Below the pieces are notes generated by a model. It ran no database searches and was not told where the DNA came from. It saw nothing but the letters and a program-made list of their open reading frames with translations. The translations under genes were made by a program, and so were the position numbers. DNA of 64,000 bases, from contig OY783217.1 in assembly GCA_963678705.1 (NCBI GenBank), positions 1,550,001-1,614,000 of the forward strand. Reading direction: 5' to 3'. Below are positions 61,303 through 64,000 of this stretch, piece after piece (within the stretch, counting starts at the first letter, position 1; each line of letters begins with the position of its first letter). Origin of the DNA: Panorpa germanica. Its lineage: Eukaryota; Arthropoda; Insecta; Mecoptera; Panorpidae.

Positions 61303-64000
61303 CTATACCCTTTCACAAAGTCAGAAAAAGACATACGTAACTGTGCGACAAAGATACGTGCGTATACAATTCCAGTGTGCAAACAACCTTAGTCTAAACA
61401 TAATTTTGAAAGCTGACTGTAGATTTAGAGAATATTAATTATTGAATTCAGATTTAATTCTAACCAATGTAATAAGAAATATCTAGTGTAAAAGTACATT
61501 TAGTTGAGAAATTTTTCACAACATACTTTGAAGACTTAAGACCTTGATTAGAAGTATGATGTCATTATATTTAAGCGAAACTATAATTTATTAATCATTA
61601 CAGCAGACAGAAATTAATTAATACAATGTAATTATATAGGAAAAGCACTTTCTACTAACGACTATTTTTATGAAAAATGCATTTTATAAAAAAAAACACA
61701 ATTTTAATTTCTCGGAATACAAACCCCATAATTTTATAAATTTTATGTAATAGCATTATGAGATCGTATCGAGTACAGTCAACCTAAAATTAGTGATCCT
61801 CCACGAACGGTTGGTTATTTATTAAGAGAAGCATTAAGGGGAGTGTTTAGGTAGGTAGTACCTTTGAGTTTAACAACATTACAAATAAAAAAAGTTTATT
61901 AAACCCCTCATAATGAAAAAAATATTAAACATTATATTGCGTGCATATAGATTGATCCATTGCATGTCGAAAGGAAAAGAAACTCGTGGTTTTTAGCAGT
62001 AAAAACAAGGAATGATTCATTGAAATGAATTCAATTATATATATAGATAGTTTTACTTATAAAATGTATTATCTAGTACAGAGGAGGATTAGCGGGTGAC
62101 CACGGGTAACGTAATGTATTACAGTTGACGTAATTTTAGAAAATGAAACATTTAAATATTATTGTAGGAGGTCGCCCGTGTTAGGACTTAGCATCAGGAA
62201 TAGGCCAACGTTCAATAAGTTAAATTTAAAAATACTCATTTTACTATAATTATAAGAATGAGAAATTGTTTAAGCATGAGCACCGATCTGTCATAAATTG
62301 AACTATATATTATATATTCAAAGTGTATTTGAGTTCTTTTTAATTAAGATACTTGTTATCAGAATTATCTTTACCTTTATGAATAGGCTTACCGGGGGCT
62401 AACTTTTAGAAATAACGACTTTTAATAAAATATACCAGAACTTTTTGTAAGAATACATTTTCTACCTGTAATAAAGTAATACCACAAGATATTTGCAAAC
62501 TCCAGGGGCCATTAATTTTTATATATTTTAAGTTTTAGTACAATGATATATTCTGAATCTTCTAATATTTTTGAGTCACTCAGAAGCTAATGGGATTAAG
62601 TCCTTTTTTATATTTTCTAATACGTTTTCTAATATTCATTTCAATTATTAAAGATACCAGTTCTTTTTTTAAATTCTGAATATGATTTGTTCTCCAATAT
62701 ATAAAACATAAATTTTATACATTTTTTGGAATTAGCAGCATTGGCTTCTCTGCGATTCATATATTACTATTTCCATCTTTTATATTTTATGTTTTGTTTC
62801 TATTACAAAATAAACTAAAGATTAAAAAAATATAGTGCAAATATTGCAAATAAACTAAGGTTTACAGAAGCCTGATGCTATTAAGAAATCTGTCAATCTT
62901 TTAGACAACTAATATAGCTGTAAAAAATCTCATGTGTGCTTCCTTTTGATTTTGTTTGACAAAGTACACAAGCGGATGTTACTGGTTAAAATTACAACTT
63001 AATAAGCGGATAAATAAACTCTCTATATCACCTTGTAGATAATACAATATATTCACATCAGAGGTAAACGTTGCAACTCTGTATTTTACGCTATTCAATT
63101 ACATTTAACTACATATGTATTTTATATTTATAGGTTATATCACGAAATAAATATGCAGCCATATAAAACCACTTTACAAAATGAGTTCATCACCCCTGGC
63201 TTATTGTGTTGATATATTCTTATGTGCACATAGTATAAGAGTTGTGCAAAATAAATAAAAAGTCGTTTGCAGTAATCCAGAAGATTGTCGATGCTTGATC
63301 GAGTTAGCGCGAGAAATACTTCTTAGACAATGGGCTTGTAAACCATGTCTTAATTTCTATAAAAGTGTACTATCTGTGTATTGATAAAGTTGACAGTTAG
63401 GACCTCAAATGTCTAATTACTTATTATAGGAGATACTAACAAATAAAATAGTCAATTTTGACTCTTAAAAATAAATCTGCTTGTGATGTCACATCCGTTG
63501 ATTTGCCATCTCTTTTATGGAACAGAGTCGCATACGAGTGTGTGTATGTGATACGTCATTTACTACCAACAGTTCTGTTGTGCATCCCATCAAGTTTAAT
63601 ACTATGACTGTTATGAAAAAAGAAAGATAATTTCAATTACTTATTTTTTGACAAGGGGTAAAACTGAAATTCAAAATTTAAATAGCTATATTTCCGTCAA
63701 CTTTTGGATATTTAAATAAATAGGAACCACAGTAATAATTATTAAATATTATTAAAAAGCCATCCATAAATTATGTCATACACATTTTAAGGTTTTCTGA
63801 CCTCTTTCGTCACACATTGTGGAATATCGTTTTGATGTCACTCAGTTGAAAAAAATTTTATATTATATGTGACGTCACAAAGCTTATGACTCTTATGTTC
63901 TTGTCATACTTTGTGAATCCCTCCCTCCCACTTCGCATGGGACGTCATTAATGATTTCTACTGCTAATAGATTTGTTAGTTTGCAAAAATTCGAATACAA
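61303..64000. other. Noncoding; dispersed repeats near 63340-63470 and 63755-63955
   Basis: About 63340-63470 is related to 52488-52620. About 63755-63955 (ccatccataaattatgtcat ... gtgacgtcacaaag ... gggacgtcattaatga), with a relative at 32037-32110, has the look of a widespread insect repeat family with GACGTCA motifs, possibly a LINE 3' end. No gene is supported. Confidence 0.45.

Noticed and set aside
1..64000. tRNA, rRNA and CRISPR arrays
   Set aside because: I looked for tRNA-like box sequences and regular direct repeats and found none convincing. The only tRNA-related sequence is the retrotransposon primer-binding site. Without a covariance search, degenerate RNA genes cannot be excluded.

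Overview
This window is AT-rich, intron-bearing insect nuclear DNA. The main evidence is a spliced minus-strand gene whose protein is clearly polyhomeotic (Polycomb repressive complex 1), with insect-type glutamine-rich exons. Around it are long introns, many small inverted-repeat transposons, an LTR retrotransposon and an R1-like LINE remnant. I cannot fix the insect order from sequence alone. Nothing prokaryotic or viral is organised here.

Layout. (1) 1-12912: the 5' part of an unrecognised minus-strand gene, with a 3.3 kb first coding exon (9601-12912), an 8.4 kb intron and a second exon (958-1183). The gene continues off the left edge. Its intron holds a fold-back hairpin near 2366 and one MITE. 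(2) 12913-37860: about 25 kb of mostly noncoding DNA carrying at least four hAT-like MITEs (three with clear 8-bp target duplications), a 286-bp element with perfect 25-bp ends, a pogo-like element, a degraded LINE end and two weak exon candidates. (3) 37861-40282: a two-exon minus-strand gene candidate for a cysteine/tyrosine/glycine-rich protein built from a GYC decapeptide repeat. It has no ATG in its main exon, so an ATG-to-stop ORF scan misses it. Two tandem MITEs sit in its intron. (4) 43688-52348: polyhomeotic, 13 phase-compatible exons giving 1247 residues plus a stop, with HD1, FCS zinc finger and SAM domains at the C-terminus. The initiating exon lies to the right of 52348 and was not found. 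(5) 52941-58429: an LTR retrotransposon with two 821-bp LTRs that look identical and a 4-bp target duplication. It sits antisense in the 5' intron of polyhomeotic. Its gag-protease-RT ORF is cut short by an internal deletion, so it is non-autonomous yet apparently recent. (6) 58430-64000: repeats and no convincing gene.

The genes do not form an operon-like unit. Polyhomeotic is a developmental chromatin repressor, and the other two gene models are independent minus-strand neighbours. The most novel signals are the GYC-repeat gene, the retrotransposon that couples a DUF1759-type (BEL/Pao-like) Gag to a Ty3/Gypsy-type RT, and a duplicated polypurine-tract/U3 module in that element whose hairpins differ in sequence but keep their pairing.
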